A stretch of 64,000 nucleotides of DNA, from assembly GCF_013087525.1 (NCBI RefSeq), contig NZ_JABFCS010000001.1, positions 3,472,001 through 3,536,000 on the forward strand. The letters are read 5' to 3'. The first letter of the stretch is position 1; every line of letters starts with the position of its first letter. This document shows, in pieces, positions 46,833-64,000 of this stretch. Made by a program: the position numbers and the translations under genes. Source of the DNA: Ramlibacter montanisoli (GTDB lineage: Bacteria > Pseudomonadota > Gammaproteobacteria > Burkholderiales > Burkholderiaceae_C). A model generated the notes under the pieces. It was not told the origin of the DNA and made no database searches. It saw only the letters and a program-made list of their open reading frames with translations.

Positions 46833-47442
46833 CGTGGGTTGTCGAAGACGAGGCGCTGGGTGCGCACGGCCAGGATGATCCACTCCGCCTGGCCGACGGC
46901 GCCGATCTGGAAAGGCCGCGGCAGCTGCGACATGTCGAGACGGAAGCGGAAGTCTATGTTGTGCGGAGCTTCGGGGTCCACCTCCCCGGGTCCGCGATCC
47001 GCCAGCGGGACACGCGCTGGATCGCCGCCACCGCTTCCTCGCGGGTGTCGAAGGTCTGGCCCAGCACCATGCCGGAGTGGCCGATCGGCGTGGCGGAGAC
47101 CTGCAGCCGCCAGCGCCGGGTGAGCGGCTGGTAGGCCAGGCGCATGTGGCGGGTGACGAAGGCGACGCGCTTGTCGTACCAGTACCAGCGGTCCCGGTAG
47201 ATCGAGGCCTCGGCCAGGAAGTACATCGGGATGCCCTTGGCCAGGGCGTCCTCCACCACCTGCGGCAGCTCGAAACGGACCGCGGCGCTCAGGAGCACGC
47301 CCTCCTCGGTCCGCTCGACCTGGAGCTGCGTCACTTCCGCGGCGTTCACCTGCGCCCAGGCCGCGGACCAGCCCGGCAACAGCAGCAGCAATCCGAGGAC
47401 CCAGGACCAGGCGAGCCGCTCAATCCGGGCGGGCTGGTGCAT
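46829..47442 (-). CDS. DUF4390 exported protein (frameshifted)
   Basis: The N-terminal hydrophobic signal (LAWSWVLGLLLLLPGWSAAW) is followed by the DUF4390 body (ALAKGIPMYFLAEASIYRDR, RHMRLAYQPLTRRWRLQVS). One base is missing at 46984-46990: RWRIADPG continues as EVDPEAPHNIDFRFRLDMSQ and LPRPFQIGAVGQAEWIILAV, the family C terminus, to TGA 46829-46831. Start ATG 47442 overlaps the rsmB end by 23 bases. The gene stands between rsmB and ntrY in many betaproteobacteria, but its role is unknown. Confidence 0.82.
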
Positions 47443-48757
47443 CCAGTGCACTCTTTTGCAGCACCGCATAGAAAAAGCCGTCATGGTCACTCGGTCGATT
47501 GTCCGGGAGGGGCCCCTGCTGAGCCCGGTTGCAGGGCAATAAATGGCCGGGGCCGGGCCGCAAAACGGCCTCGCTGTTGTGCGCAAGAAACGCCTCGATC
47601 TGGCCCTCGCCCTCCGCCCGGAACACCGAGCAGGTGCAGTACACGAGGCGGCCGCCCTCTTTCAGCAGGGGCCAGAGCGCAGTGAGCAACCGCTTTTGCT
47701 GCTCCGCCAGCTGCGCGATGTCCCCTGGCCGGCGCAGCCAGCGCACGTCCGGATGGCGGCGGACGATGCCCGAGGCGGTGCAGGGCGCATCCAGCAGGAT
47801 CGCGTCGAAGGGCTGGCCGTCCCACCAGCCGCCGGGCTCGCCCGCATCGGCGGCGCGCACCTGCGCGTGCAGGCCCAGGCGCTGCAGGTTCTGGTGGATG
47901 CGCTCGCAGCGCACGGGGTCCACGTCCAGCGCCAGCACCTGGGCGTGCGGCAGCAGCTCGCACACCTGCGCCGTCTTGCCCCCGGGCGCGGCGCAGGCGT
48001 CGAGGATGCGCGCGTCGGCCGGCAGCCCGGGCACCAGAAGTTCGGCGGCCAGCTGGGCGCCCGCGTCCTGCACCGACCACAGGCCTTCGGCGAAGCCCGG
48101 GATGCCGTCGACCGGGTGCGGCCGGTCCAGCACCAGCCCGTGCCGCCCGACCGGCTCGCTGGCGATGTGCCCCGCCGCCAGCAGGTCGCGCAGGGGCTCG
48201 CGCGAGATGCGGTGCGTGTTCACCCGCAGCGTCATCGGAGCGGGACTGTTGTTCGCCTCCAGGATCTCCTGCCAGGCCTGCGGGTGGTCGTGCTGGAGCC
48301 GGGCGATCCACCAGCGCGGATGGTTCCAGCGCGCCACCGGGTCCTCGCTGGTCAGCTCCACCAGCGCATCGCGTTCGCGCAGGAAGCGGCGCAGGCAGGC
48401 GTTGATGAAGCCCTGCTGGTTGCGCGTCTCGGGCGAGCGCTTGGCCGCTTCCACGGCCTGGTCCACCAGCGTGAACGGCGGATAGGGCGCGCCCTCTTCC
48501 CGCCAGGCCAGCGCCAGCGCCGTGCACAGCAAGGCATCGGCGGCCGGCGGCGGCGCGCGCTGGGCCAGCAGCCGGCGCAGGGCTTCGGCGCGCCCGAGGT
48601 TGCGCAGCACGTGGAAGGACAGGGCCTGCACTCCCGGCCGCAGGTCCGGGAACACGCGGGCGATCGCCGGCGTCGCGGATTCCCCGCGGCGGATCGCCGC
48701 CAAAACGGAAGCGGCAGCCTGAAGCTGCCGCCAGAGCGCGGGGGCCGGACCTGTCAT
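47420..48757 (-). CDS. rsmB: 16S rRNA (cytosine-967-C5) methyltransferase
   Basis: A 445-residue SAM-dependent RNA methyltransferase. A NusB-like RNA-binding domain at about 10-140 is followed by the catalytic domain: SAM motif ILDACAAPGGKTAQVCELL, motif IV DAPCTASGIVRRHPDVRW and the catalytic cysteine in VYCTCSVFRAEGEG. Start ATG 48757, 27 bases after fccB. Intact and of normal length. Confidence 0.94.
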   Translation of the reverse strand: MTGPAPALWRQLQAAASVLAAIRRGESATPAIARVFPDLRPGVQALSFHVLRNLGRAEALRRLLAQRAPPPAADALLCTALALAWREEGAPYPPFTLVDQAVEAAKRSPETRNQQGFINACLRRFLRERDALVELTSEDPVARWNHPRWWIARLQHDHPQAWQEILEANNSPAPMTLRVNTHRISREPLRDLLAAGHIASEPVGRHGLVLDRPHPVDGIPGFAEGLWSVQDAGAQLAAELLVPGLPADARILDACAAPGGKTAQVCELLPHAQVLALDVDPVRCERIHQNLQRLGLHAQVRAADAGEPGGWWDGQPFDAILLDAPCTASGIVRRHPDVRWLRRPGDIAQLAEQQKRLLTALWPLLKEGGRLVYCTCSVFRAEGEGQIEAFLAHNSEAVLRPGPGHLLPCNRAQQGPLPDNRPSDHDGFFYAVLQKSALDAPARPD

Positions 48758-48784
48758 CCGGTCATTGTGTCACCCGCGCCGCGC

Positions 48785-50059
48785 TCAGCCCAGCGAGTCG
48801 GCCCAGATGTTCTGCGCCCAGTTCCAGGCGTAGATGCCCTCGGTCTGGTTGGGCGCCGCGCTCAGGCCACCCGAGCCCGCGACGGTCTTGAAGGTCTTCT
48901 CGCCCGCCACGTACTCGTGCACGCTGGCCACGTGGATCACGTTCGTGTTGTCCACGTAGCTGTAGCAGGTGTTGGTGAGCATCGGGTTCGGGTTCACCGG
49001 CCAGCCCGCCAGGCGCGCGACGATCGCCGCGGCGGCCACCTTGGCGTGGCTGTTGGCCATGTGGCCGCTCTTGGGCATGGCCGGGGCGATCTGGATCGAG
49101 TCGCCCAGCACGTGCACGTCCTTCGCCACGCTCGACTCGAAGGTCTGGTAGTCCACGCCGCACCAGCGGTTGCTGGCGAGGTTGGCCAGGCCGGCCTGCT
49201 GCGCGATCACGCCGGCGCGCATCGGCGGCAGCACGTTCAGCACGTTCGCCTTCACGTCGTCCTGCACCTCGAACTTGATCAGGCCGTTGCGCGGGTCGAC
49301 CGCCGTCACCTTGTGCTGCGCGCGGAACTCCACGATGCCGCGGTACTGCTCCGCCCACACCTTCTTGAACAGCGCACCCTTGGAGGTGACGTCCGGGTTC
49401 GCATCCAGCACCAGCACCTTGCTGCGCGGCTTGGCGTTCTTGAAGTACCAGGCGACCTGGCAGGCGCGCTCGTAGGGACCGGGTGGGCAGCGGTAAGGTT
49501 GCTCGGGCACCGTGATGGCATAGACGCCGCCGTCCGGCATCGCCTCGAGCTGGCGGCGCAGCGCCACCGTCTCGGGCCCGGCCTTCCACGCCTGCAGCAC
49601 GAGCCCGGCGTCGTTGGCCGCGCGCAGGCCTTCGATGGCGTCGAACTGCAGGTCCACGCCCGGCGAAACCACCAGCTTGTCGTAGGCGATCGTGCCGCCG
49701 CCGGCCAGCGTGACCGTCTTGCGCTGCGTGTCCACCGACTGGGCGAAGCCCTTGACGACGCGCACGCCGTGGCTGCGCGCGAGCGCCGTGTAGGGCGTGG
49801 TGATCTCGGCCAGCTGGCGGCTGCCGCCGATCACCAGGTTGGACATCGGGCAGGACACGAAGGCGTCGTTCGGCTCAATCAGCACGACGTCGATCTTGTG
49901 CTCGGACAGCAGGCGCACGTACTTGGCGGCGGTGGCGCCGCCGTAGCCGCCGCCGATCACGACCACCTGCGCCTTCGAGGGCAGGCTGGTGGTGGCGCAG
50001 GCGCCCAGGCCGAGCAGGCCCAGGGCCGCGGAGGTCTGGAGGAAGGAGCGTCTTTGCAT
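48785..50059 (-). CDS. Flavocytochrome c sulfide dehydrogenase, FAD subunit
   Basis: A 424-residue flavoprotein of the FccB/SoxF type, oxidising sulfide (or a related sulfur compound) in the periplasm and passing electrons to a cytochrome c. A twin-arginine-like leader (MQRRSFLQTSAALGLLGLGA) with lipobox-like GAC is followed by the FAD site QVVVIGGGYGGATAAKYVRL, the redox-active cysteines in VSCPMSNLVIGG and YRCPPGPYERAC, and a C-terminal domain (HVASVHEYVAGEKTFKTVAG). The partner cytochrome is encoded 11 bases upstream. Confidence 0.85.
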   Translation of the reverse strand: MQRRSFLQTSAALGLLGLGACATTSLPSKAQVVVIGGGYGGATAAKYVRLLSEHKIDVVLIEPNDAFVSCPMSNLVIGGSRQLAEITTPYTALARSHGVRVVKGFAQSVDTQRKTVTLAGGGTIAYDKLVVSPGVDLQFDAIEGLRAANDAGLVLQAWKAGPETVALRRQLEAMPDGGVYAITVPEQPYRCPPGPYERACQVAWYFKNAKPRSKVLVLDANPDVTSKGALFKKVWAEQYRGIVEFRAQHKVTAVDPRNGLIKFEVQDDVKANVLNVLPPMRAGVIAQQAGLANLASNRWCGVDYQTFESSVAKDVHVLGDSIQIAPAMPKSGHMANSHAKVAAAAIVARLAGWPVNPNPMLTNTCYSYVDNTNVIHVASVHEYVAGEKTFKTVAGSGGLSAAPNQTEGIYAWNWAQNIWADSLG

Positions 50060-50070
50060 CGTGGTCGTCC

Positions 50071-50382
50071 TCACTTCTTCTGCGCGGCGAAATAGCTGGC
50101 GATCTGCTGCAGCTGCGGTTCGCTGAAGCCCTTGGTGATCTGGTGCATCACGGTCGCGGGCCGGCTGCCGTCGCGGAAGGACTTCAGCTGCAACAGCATG
50201 TACTCGCGCGGCATGCCTGCCAGCGCCGGGACGGCCGACCCGGTGGTCGTGCGGCCGTCGGTGCCGTGGCAGTTGGCGCAGGTCGCCGCCAGGCTCTTGA
50301 CGTAGAGCGCATCGGGCGACTGGCCGTGCGCGGCGGACGCCGCGGCCACGCCGGCGCACAGCAGGATCGTTCGCATTCCCAT
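50071..50382 (-). CDS. Monoheme cytochrome c (FccA/SoxE-like)
   Basis: A 103-residue exported cytochrome c with a signal peptide (TILLCAGVAAASAAHG), one heme site CANCH near residue 35-39, and a methionine in the SRPATVMHQITKGFSEPQLQ loop that may be the axial ligand. It is 11 bases upstream of the FAD subunit and is the likely electron acceptor. The start ATG 50382 fits the GGAGG spacing best; another ATG is two codons in. Confidence 0.88.
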   Translation of the reverse strand: MGMRTILLCAGVAAASAAHGQSPDALYVKSLAATCANCHGTDGRTTTGSAVPALAGMPREYMLLQLKSFRDGSRPATVMHQITKGFSEPQLQQIASYFAAQKK

Positions 50383-50454
50383 GGAGCCTCCTCTTCGAAT
50401 GGCGCGACTATACGAAGCCGGCGGCGCGCCGGCAAAGAACTTCGCGCGATGAGG

Positions 50455-51017
50455 TTATGGCCGCGCGCGCAGTCCGCGTGCGGGGTGAAACCGAACAGCC
50501 AGGCCAGCAACAAGGCGGGGAACTGCGCGATGGCCTCGTTGTAGCGCACCACCGCCTGGTTGAAGTGCTCGGTGGCGGCCTGCGCCATGCGCACCAGTTG
50601 CTGGCGTTCGCCGCTGAAGTTCTCGGGCAGGCGCGGGCCGGCGAGGTCGTGCGCGTCGTCGCGCTCGGCACGGTCCCACGCCATGCTCAGGACTTCCTGC
50701 GCGGCGCCGAGCGCGGCGATGCGCTCGGGATCCAGCGGCCTGGCCTTGGCGGAGGCCAGCGTGGCGGCAAGCTGCGCGGCGGCGCCCTGCAGCCCGCCCC
50801 AGAAGGCGCTGCCGCCGAAGAACTGCGACTGCGGCTGGTCCTCTTCCGGCGGCACGCACTCGTGCACCAGCTGCACCTGCCGGGTCAGTTCCGCCTCCAG
50901 CGCCGCGAACGCCGCGTTCGCGTCGGAGCGCAGGCGCACCAGCCGGTTGTACGCGCCGACGCCCCAGAACACGGCGAGCGCGGCGATCACCCAGGGAAGG
51001 AAGGAAGACGTCTGCAT
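50455..51017 (-). CDS. LemA-family membrane protein (3' frameshift)
   Basis: One N-terminal helix (SSFLPWVIAALAVFWGVGAY) is followed by the LemA helical domain (NRLVRLRSDANAAFAALEAE... AATEHFNQAVVRYNEAIAQF). The usual LemA end, PALLLAWLFGF plus a short tail, is broken: with one C restored at about 50482-50487 it reads FGFHPARGLRARP and stops at TAA 50455-50457; without it the frame runs into fccA. The function of LemA proteins is not established. Start ATG 51017 lies just after the rpoC terminator. Confidence 0.8.
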
Positions 51018-51033
51018 GGCTCCCGCCAACAAC

Positions 51034-51068
51034 AAAAAAGCGCCACCGCCCAGCCGGGCAGTGGCGCT
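51034..51068 (-). terminator. Terminator of the rpoBC unit
   Basis: AGCGCCAC (51039-51046) and GTGGCGCT (51061-51068) form an 8-bp stem with an inner GCCC/GGGC pair. On the minus strand it is followed by six T, from the A run at 51034-51039. It is 22 bases after the rpoC stop and just before the lemA start codon. Confidence 0.88.
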
Positions 51069-51090
51069 CGCAGTCTAGAGGAAACCGGCC

Positions 51091-59446
<8,356 letters not shown>

Positions 59447-59593
59447 GAGATCTCCGGGTCAGGTCTCGCAACTGTCGCGCCCCAGGGCGAGGGGGCAATT
59501 CTTGGCGGTTGGCCACTACCAACCTTGGCGGACGGCACCGCATTGCACGGCGCCCGAACCAAGCAGTTCTTTGCAGTCGGATCAAAGAACACT

Positions 59594-59675
59594 AAAAAAA
59601 CTCCCCTGTCGGGGCGTCTTTTTGCTGCTCTCTACAAGCGGCAAAGGCTGGAGGCCCTTTCGGACACTCCAGCCT
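59594..59675 (-). terminator. Attenuator between rplL and rpoB
   Basis: After the rplL stop the minus strand forms AGGCTGGAG/CTCCAGCCT (59645-59653, 59667-59675), then a second, T-rich hairpin around 59594-59623 (CCCC/GGGG with A and T flanks, seven T). A partial terminator at this point is known to set the lower level of rpoB relative to rplL in E. coli; the arrangement here would do the same. Confidence 0.7.
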
Positions 59676-59690
59676 CGGCGCGGGGTCGAA

Positions 59691-60068
<378 letters not shown>

Positions 60069-60119
60069 TTTGAACTTTCCTGAATAAGTTGGTGATCCGT
60101 AGGGCTGCTGCGGCTTCGC

Positions 60120-60634
60120 TTACGCGGCGGCCGGCGCTGCAGCGCCTTCTTCCTTCTTCTTCGCCAGAGCGCCCAGCACCACGGCGGTGCGGGAGATGGG
60201 CGACATCAGCAAGCCGCAAAGCTGGGCCAGCAGAACTTCCTTGGAGGGGATGTTCGCGAGCTGCTTGACGCCGTTGACGTCCAGGGTCTTGCCCGCGAAC
60301 GCACCACCGCGAATGACCAGCTTGTCGTTGGTCTTCGCGAAGTCGGCCACCACCTTGGCGGCGGCCACAGCGTCCACGGAGAAGCCGTAGATCAGCGGAC
60401 CGGTCATCTGGTCACCCGCCACTTCGAACTGGCTGCCCTTCACGGCGCGGCGGGCCAGGGTGTTCTTCAGAACACTCAGGTCCACGCCAGCGCCGCGCGC
60501 GCGGCAACGCGCAGCTTCGTCATGTCGGCGACCGTGATGCCGCGGTATTCCGCCATCACCAGCGTTTGAGCTTTAGCGGCGAGCGCGGTCACTTCTTCGA
60601 CGACCGCTTGCTTCTCACTGCGATTCAGACTCAA
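60120..60634 (-). CDS. rplJ: 50S ribosomal protein L10 (frameshifted)
   Basis: The protein starts at TTG 60634 ([20 protein letters not shown]), with AAGGAG nine bases before. The chain continues [20 protein letters not shown] and, after one lost base in the GC repeat at about 60490-60497, [20 protein letters not shown] to the end ([16 protein letters not shown]). L10 holds the L7/L12 dimers on the ribosome and represses its own operon through the leader upstream. About 171 residues. Confidence 0.95.
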
Positions 60635-60858
60635 GGTCTACTCCTTCAATTGCGCTCGGGTTGCCCCTTGCGCGCCCTTGTTAAGCGACCAACCGTCTTC
60701 AGAAATCTTCGATTCCATCTGTCGGCGGGATCGCCATCTGCGCTGGCTTTCGTCGATTAAGAGGGTTGCCCCTCGCCAGCGGTCTTGGATGGCCCACCGG
60801 TTGCCCGGTGGCCCACCACAGGCCGGCGCCCCGTTGCCGGGACGCCCGCCAATTCTTC
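60635..60858 (-). promoter_or_regulatory. rplA-rplJ intergenic leader (probable L10 control)
   Basis: A 224-base gap inside the ribosomal cluster, without coding sequence. It holds a stable hairpin CCACCGG/CCGGTGG (60794-60800, 60805-60811) and a long A/T-richer stretch up to the rplJ start. In other bacteria the L10-L7/L12 complex binds a leader here; the position suits that, but the structure has not been matched to the known family. Promoters for rplJL may also lie here. Confidence 0.45.
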
Positions 60859-61572
60859 TTACGCCTGCGCGCCCGGCTGGGCGTTCAGCGTCTGGATGTC
60901 GACGCGCACGCCGAGACCCATCGTGGACGACACGGCCACCTTGCGCAGGTACACGCCCTTGCTGGACGCCGGCTTGGCCTTGTTCAGGGCCTCGATCAGC
61001 GCCGTCAGGTTGCCCTGCAGCTTGTCGGCGTCGAACGAACGGCGGCCGAGGGTGGCGTGGATGATGCCGGCCTTGTCCGCGCGGAACTGCACCTGGCCCG
61101 CCTTCGCGTTCTTCACCGCGGTGGCGACGTCCGGCGTCACGGTGCCGACCTTGGGGTTCGGCATCAGGCCGCGCGGGCCCAGGATCTGGCCCAGCGTACC
61201 GACCACGCGCATCGCGTCCGGAGCGGCGATCACCACGTCGAACGGCATGTCGCCGGCCTTCACGCGGGCAGCCAGGTCGTCCATGCCGACCACGTCGGCG
61301 CCGGCAGCCTTGGCTTCCTCGGCCTTGGCGCCCTGGGCGAACACGGCGACACGCTTGGTCTTGCCGGTGCCGTTGGGCATCACGACCGCGCCGCGAACGA
61401 CCTGGTCGGACTTCTTCGGGTCGATGCCCAGCTGCACGGCCACGTCGATGGACTCATCGAACTTGGCGGTGGCGGCTTCCTTGACGATGCCCAGGGCGTC
61501 GGCCAGGGGGTACAGCTTGGTGCTGTCGACCTTGCCCTCGAGGGCTTTCTGTTTCTTGGTCAGCTTGGCCAT
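60859..61572 (-). CDS. rplA: 50S ribosomal protein L1
   Basis: A 237-residue protein with the L1 signature ([20 protein letters not shown] at about 122-141) and the N terminus [21 protein letters not shown]1 forms the L1 stalk and in other bacteria represses the rplKA message. Its ATG directly follows the rplK stop with no gap. Intact. Confidence 0.98.
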   Translation of the reverse strand: MAKLTKKQKALEGKVDSTKLYPLADALGIVKEAATAKFDESIDVAVQLGIDPKKSDQVVRGAVVMPNGTGKTKRVAVFAQGAKAEEAKAAGADVVGMDDLAARVKAGDMPFDVVIAAPDAMRVVGTLGQILGPRGLMPNPKVGTVTPDVATAVKNAKAGQVQFRADKAGIIHATLGRRSFDADKLQGNLTALIEALNKAKPASSKGVYLRKVAVSSTMGLGVRVDIQTLNAQPGAQA

Positions 61573-62004
61573 TTAGACGCCCTCCACCGTGACGCCCATG
61601 GAACGGGCGGAACCTGCCAGGGTCTTGACCGCGGCGTCGATGTTGGCCGCGTTCATGTCCTTGAGCTTGGTCTTGGCGATCTCTTCCAGCTGCGCGCGGG
61701 TGATCTTGCCGACCTTGTCCGTGTGCGGCTTGGCCGAGCCCTTGTCCAGCTTGATGGCCTTCTTGATCAGGGTCGTCGCGGGCGGCGTCTTGATGATGAA
61801 GGTGAAGCTCTTGTCCGCGAACGCGGTGATCACCACCGGCAGCGGCAGACCGGGCTCGACGCCCTGGGTCTGGGCGTTGAACGCCTTGCAGAACTCCATG
61901 ATGTTCAGGCCGCGCTGGCCCAGCGCGGGACCGATCGGGGGCGAAGGGTTCGCCTTTCCGGCCGGGACTTGCAGCTTCACGAAGCCGACAATCTTCTTTG
62001 CCAT
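61573..62004 (-). CDS. rplK: 50S ribosomal protein L11
   Basis: A 143-residue protein of the GTPase-associated centre. The N-terminal domain has [20 protein letters not shown], the thiostrepton-binding proline region, and the C-terminal rRNA-binding domain ends [14 protein letters not shown]. Immediately followed by rplA. Intact. Confidence 0.98.
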   Translation of the reverse strand: MAKKIVGFVKLQVPAGKANPSPPIGPALGQRGLNIMEFCKAFNAQTQGVEPGLPLPVVITAFADKSFTFIIKTPPATTLIKKAIKLDKGSAKPHTDKVGKITRAQLEEIAKTKLKDMNAANIDAAVKTLAGSARSMGVTVEGV

Positions 62005-62116
62005 GTCTAGATTTCCTTGCGGGTGATAGCGCCTTGGCCTTGCGGCCTCGGCTCCCCGGGGTTGACGACTCTCTGTCTTTCAATCCGCGCCGAGTCGGGA
62101 GGCGCGAACCGCTCGC

Positions 62117-62722
62117 TCAGGTCTTCTCGACCTGGCTGAATTCCAGTTCCACGGGCGTGGCGCGACCGAAGATCGTCACCGACACGCGGACCTTGCTCTT
62201 CTCGTAGTTGACTTCCTCGACCGTGCCGTTGAAGTCCGTGAACGGGCCGTCCTTGACGCGCACGTACTCGCCCACCACGAATTCGACCTTGTGGCGGGGC
62301 TTCTCGGTGCCCTCTTCCATCTGGCCCATGATCTTGGCGACTTCCTCGTCGGAAATCGGCGCGGGGCGGTTCTTGGCGCCGCCCACGAAACCCGTCACCT
62401 TGTTGGTGTGCTTCACCAGGTGCCAGGACTCGTCGTTCATGACCATCTGCACCAGCACGTAGCCGGGGTAGAAGCGGCGCTCGGAAGTGCGCTTCTGGCC
62501 GTTCTTGATCTCGACGACTTCCTCGGTGGGCACCAGGATCTCGCCGAACATGTTCTGCATGCCGGCGCGGTTGATGCGCTCGCGGATGTTGCGCTCCACC
62601 GCCTTCTCCATGCCGGAGTAGGCGTGCACCACGTACCACTTCAGGTCGGGGTTGGCGGCCTTGGCGGCGACGCCGGGGATCTCCGGCTGGCCTTCTGCGG
62701 CGGCGTTTTCGATCTCGCTCAT
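62117..62722 (-). CDS. nusG: Transcription termination/antitermination protein NusG
   Basis: A 201-residue protein that links RNA polymerase with Rho or the ribosome. The NGN domain (about 28-140) starts [20 protein letters not shown] and has [20 protein letters not shown]; the KOW domain lies at the C terminus ([20 protein letters not shown]). Start ATG 62722 overlaps the secE stop. The first 25 residues ([20 protein letters not shown]) form a flexible head longer than in E. coli. Intact. Confidence 0.97.
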   Translation of the reverse strand: MSEIENAAAEGQPEIPGVAAKAANPDLKWYVVHAYSGMEKAVERNIRERINRAGMQNMFGEILVPTEEVVEIKNGQKRTSERRFYPGYVLVQMVMNDESWHLVKHTNKVTGFVGGAKNRPAPISDEEVAKIMGQMEEGTEKPRHKVEFVVGEYVRVKDGPFTDFNGTVEEVNYEKSKVRVSVTIFGRATPVELEFSQVEKT

Positions 62723-63105
62723 TACTTCTTCCACCCCAGGATCAGGTCGTAGAACACCCATTCCAGGGTCTTGTCGGTCAGCCACAGGAACAGCGCCATG
62801 ATCACGACGAATCCGAACACGTAGAGCGTCATCTGGATGGCCTCGCGGCGGGCCGGCCAGACGACCTTCTTCACTTCCTTGACCGAGTCGCGGCCGAAGC
62901 CGATGAATTCCTTGCCGGATTCCGAGGTCAGGAAGACGGCGACCGCGGCGACCAGGCCGACGATCAGGGCGGCCCACTGGACGATCTGCCCCTGCTTGCC
63001 CAGCAGGTAGAAGCCCGCCAGGGAGGCGATCACCAGCGCAATGGCTGCGCCCACCTTGGCCTTGTCGGCGCCGGTGGAGACGGTTTCAACTTGGGTCGTT
63101 GCCAT
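62722..63105 (-). CDS. secE: Preprotein translocase subunit SecE
   Basis: A 127-residue inner-membrane protein of the SecYEG channel. Three helices are visible ([33 protein letters not shown] and the conserved C-terminal one, [15 protein letters not shown]), with the conserved cytoplasmic segment [20 protein letters not shown]. Three-helix SecE is the gamma/betaproteobacterial form. Start ATG 63105. Shares bases with the nusG start. Confidence 0.95.
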   Translation of the reverse strand: MATTQVETVSTGADKAKVGAAIALVIASLAGFYLLGKQGQIVQWAALIVGLVAAVAVFLTSESGKEFIGFGRDSVKEVKKVVWPARREAIQMTLYVFGFVVIMALFLWLTDKTLEWVFYDLILGWKK

Positions 63106-63201
63106 TGTTCGGGGCGTTTCCTGCTTCAAGAATTCGTGTCCACTCAAGACACGGAAGCCCGTCACTCGGACGGGCTTGGGTTGACGGGGGCGCCACTCAG
63201 G

Positions 63202-63277
63202 TGGCAGGGGCAGTAGGAATCGAACCTACAACCTTCGGTTTTGGAGACCGACGCTCTGCCAATTGAGCTATACCCCT
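63202..63277 (-). tRNA. tRNA-Trp (CCA)
   Basis: 76 bases on the minus strand: acceptor AGGGGTA/TGCCCCT fully paired (one G-T), anticodon loop CTCCAAA with anticodon CCA, T arm GTAGG/CCTAC with TTCGATT, encoded CCA end. It lies between tuf and secE, its standard position in betaproteobacteria. Confidence 0.97.
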
Positions 63278-63372
63278 CCGGCAAAACCTGTTCTGGGGAA
63301 CCCGGCATTATGGCCGAATTCGCCAAGTCCGTCGAGACCAGGGCTTTTCAGCCCCGGCCCCGAAGACCGAGG

Positions 63373-64000
<628 letters not shown>

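Overview
The window is about 70% G+C and carries the gene families and gene orders of a betaproteobacterium of the order Burkholderiales, most likely Comamonadaceae (Ramlibacter/Variovorax-like). The grounds are a bacterial 4-barrel porin, coq7, rsmB-DUF4390-ntrY-ntrX, the zwf-hexR pair with a HexR-type operator, and the tuf-tRNA-Trp-secE-nusG-rplKAJL-rpoBC block. This assignment comes from recognising families, not from a database search.

Layout. 1-4.7 kb: the end of a histidine kinase, a GrdB-like protein, a diheme cytochrome c, an ECF sigma/anti-sigma pair and a Nudix hydrolase. 4.7-16.7 kb: an amidase, then a central-carbon block. Its minus strand runs substrate-binding protein, fused permease, ATPase, transaldolase (tal), glucose-6-phosphate isomerase (pgi), acetyltransferase and a ClpP-like exported protein. 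Divergent from it are zwf and hexR, with a palindromic HexR-type operator in the shared intergenic region. 16.8-25.4 kb: a seven-gene oligopeptide ABC operon with two binding proteins and an M20 amidohydrolase. 25.5-31.6 kb: a DUF3047 lipoprotein, a porin, coq7, osmC, a candidate small RNA, ilvA and a degenerate CobS-like membrane protein. 31.6-41.0 kb: a type II secretion cluster (gspC divergent from gspGHIJKLMNDE; no gspF). 41.0-43.7 kb: a lipase-like lipoprotein and small genes, ending in tRNA-Phe. 43.8-51.0 kb: an NtrX-like regulator, NtrY-like kinase, DUF4390, rsmB, a flavocytochrome c pair and lemA. 51.1-64.0 kb: the RNA polymerase/ribosomal protein block, ending in a truncated tuf gene at the window edge.

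Sequence quality dominates how this window should be read. At least twenty genes, including the essential rpoC and rplJ and the housekeeping genes pgi, zwf, ilvA and gspD, are broken by single- or double-base frameshifts. Most lie in or beside G/C runs, and the family sequence resumes at once in another frame. These look like uncorrected sequencing or assembly indels rather than real pseudogenes. I annotate each as one gene, give the point of the shift, and type it CDS.

Biologically, the most interesting points are: the ABC importer wired to pgi/tal/zwf/HexR, which suggests sugar-phosphate rather than iron uptake; a palindromic intergenic repeat translated in frame near the N terminus of the OppF-like ATPase; a candidate small RNA with anti-Shine-Dalgarno loops upstream of ilvA; a CobS homologue lacking the acidic catalytic motif; and a T2SS cluster without gspF.
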